Origin: Pseudomonadota bacterium
GTDB lineage: Bacteria; Myxococcota; Myxococcia; Myxococcales; Myxococcaceae
NCBI GenBank assembly: GCA_023424585.1
Contig: JAFADT010000254.1
Coordinates: forward strand, 1 to 14,476
Direction: 5' to 3'
Length of the DNA: 14,476 bases
The position numbers and the translations under genes were made by a program. The notes under the pieces are model-generated. The model was given only the letters and a program-made list of their open reading frames with translations. It did no database searches and had not been told where the DNA came from. Shown one piece after another: positions 13,963-14,476 of this stretch (within the stretch, counting starts at the first letter, position 1; every line of letters begins with the position of its first letter).

Positions 13963-14476
13963 TGACGCGCACCCGATACGCCTCCGCCGCCGCCCTGCTG
14001 GGCGCGGCCCTGCTGTTCGCTCCCACCGCGTACGCCGCGCCGAAGAAGGCGTCGACGTCCACGACGAGGAAGGCCAAGGCCTCGAAGGTGGCGGAGACGC
14101 GCCGCGTGGCGGTGCTCGCCTCCGGGCCGCACGCGGACGCCGCGCGCGACGTGCTGGAGGCGGAGCTCAACCGCCGTCCGGCCCGCTACGAGGTCGTCCC
14201 GGAGTCCGCGGTGCGCGCCGCCGCATCGCGCCTGGACGTGGACCCGAGGCAGCCCGCTGGCGCCGCCGCCGTGGCGAGCGAGCTGGGCTTGAACGCGGTG
14301 GTGGTGGCGGACACGTCCACCGTGGGCAAGAAGCCGCAGGTGCGCATCACGGTGCGCAACGGCAAGGACGGCAAGGCGCTGGCCTCGCCCGCCGCCGCGA
14401 AGCCCGCCACGGCGAAGGCGGTGCCCGCGGCGGTGAAGCGGCAGTGGACGGCGCTGGAGCGCGGCCTGCTGAAGTC
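13962..14476 (+). CDS. Secreted protein of unknown function, 3' end missing
   Basis: No function is assigned. The ATG at 13962-13964 shares its A with the stop of the cytochrome gene (TGATG), so the two are very likely translated together. The frame stays open to the window end, giving 171 visible residues. A Sec signal peptide is clear (RTRYASAAALLGAALLFAPTAYA, cut expected after residue 25), followed by a Lys/Ser/Thr-rich stretch (about 28-47). Residues about 48-140 read as an alternating alpha/beta domain: RRVAVLASG, a helix ARDVLEAELNRR, YEVVPESAVRAAASRL, a helix AAAVASELGLNAVVVADTS, and strands VRITVRNGKDGKAL. This layout recalls the small domain found in TolB N-termini and CsgG/FlgT-type proteins (strand, helix, 'lGadavv', strand with 'dgktG'), but that is a resemblance by eye only. 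An Ala/Lys/Pro-rich segment follows at about 141-160. An exported partner of the cytochrome lipoprotein is the simplest inference. Confidence 0.7.
   Translation, partial: MTRTRYASAAALLGAALLFAPTAYAAPKKASTSTTRKAKASKVAETRRVAVLASGPHADAARDVLEAELNRRPARYEVVPESAVRAAASRLDVDPRQPAGAAAVASELGLNAVVVADTSTVGKKPQVRITVRNGKDGKALASPAAAKPATAKAVPAAVKRQWTALERGLLK

Overview
The window looks like ordinary chromosome from a very GC-rich delta-proteobacterium, most likely a myxobacterium of the Myxococcus/Corallococcus type. The support is indirect: roughly 70% GC by eye, third codon positions almost always G or C, Ala/Pro-rich linkers, a cytochrome-type lipoprotein, and closely packed housekeeping genes. No rRNA, tRNA, CRISPR array, transposase, integrase or phage gene is visible. 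The genus assignment is an inference.

Layout. Bases 1-644 (+) hold the 3' three-quarters of thiD (thiamine pyrimidine kinase). It converges on a long minus-strand block across a 344-bp gap. This gap is the oddest stretch of the window: it starts with a ~26% GC patch containing a strong dyad, then has repeated CATGTA motifs, and ends in two abutting ~50-bp repeat units, the second overlapping the stop codon of the next gene. The minus-strand block, read from high to low coordinates, is mutS (10140-7372), a two-helix DUF3592-type membrane protein (7200-6433), a TPR-like/Amidase_3 cell-wall amidase (6348-4585) and a SWIM/SNF2 helicase-like ATPase (4561-989). Two junctions in this block carry perfect inverted repeats next to start codons: 11-bp arms before the DUF3592 gene and 8-bp arms between the amidase and SNF2 genes.

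From a 151-bp divergent gap, nhaA (10292-11647) and an AarF/UbiB family kinase gene (11644-13332) run on the plus strand, joined by a 4-base ATGA overlap. After a further gap with two perfect palindromes comes a second coupled pair: a small lipoprotein with a c-type haem motif (13504-13962), and a secreted protein of unknown function (13962 to the window end, cut off), joined through TGATG.

How the genes relate. The pairings are mostly housekeeping: mismatch repair, cell-wall hydrolysis, Na+/H+ exchange with a quinone-pathway type kinase, and an extracytoplasmic cytochrome with an exported partner. I do not see a defence system, a biosynthetic cluster or any other clearly new multi-gene system. 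The observations most worth a second look are the structured, AT-rich convergent gap, the hairpins at gene junctions, and the small cytochrome/secreted-protein pair.
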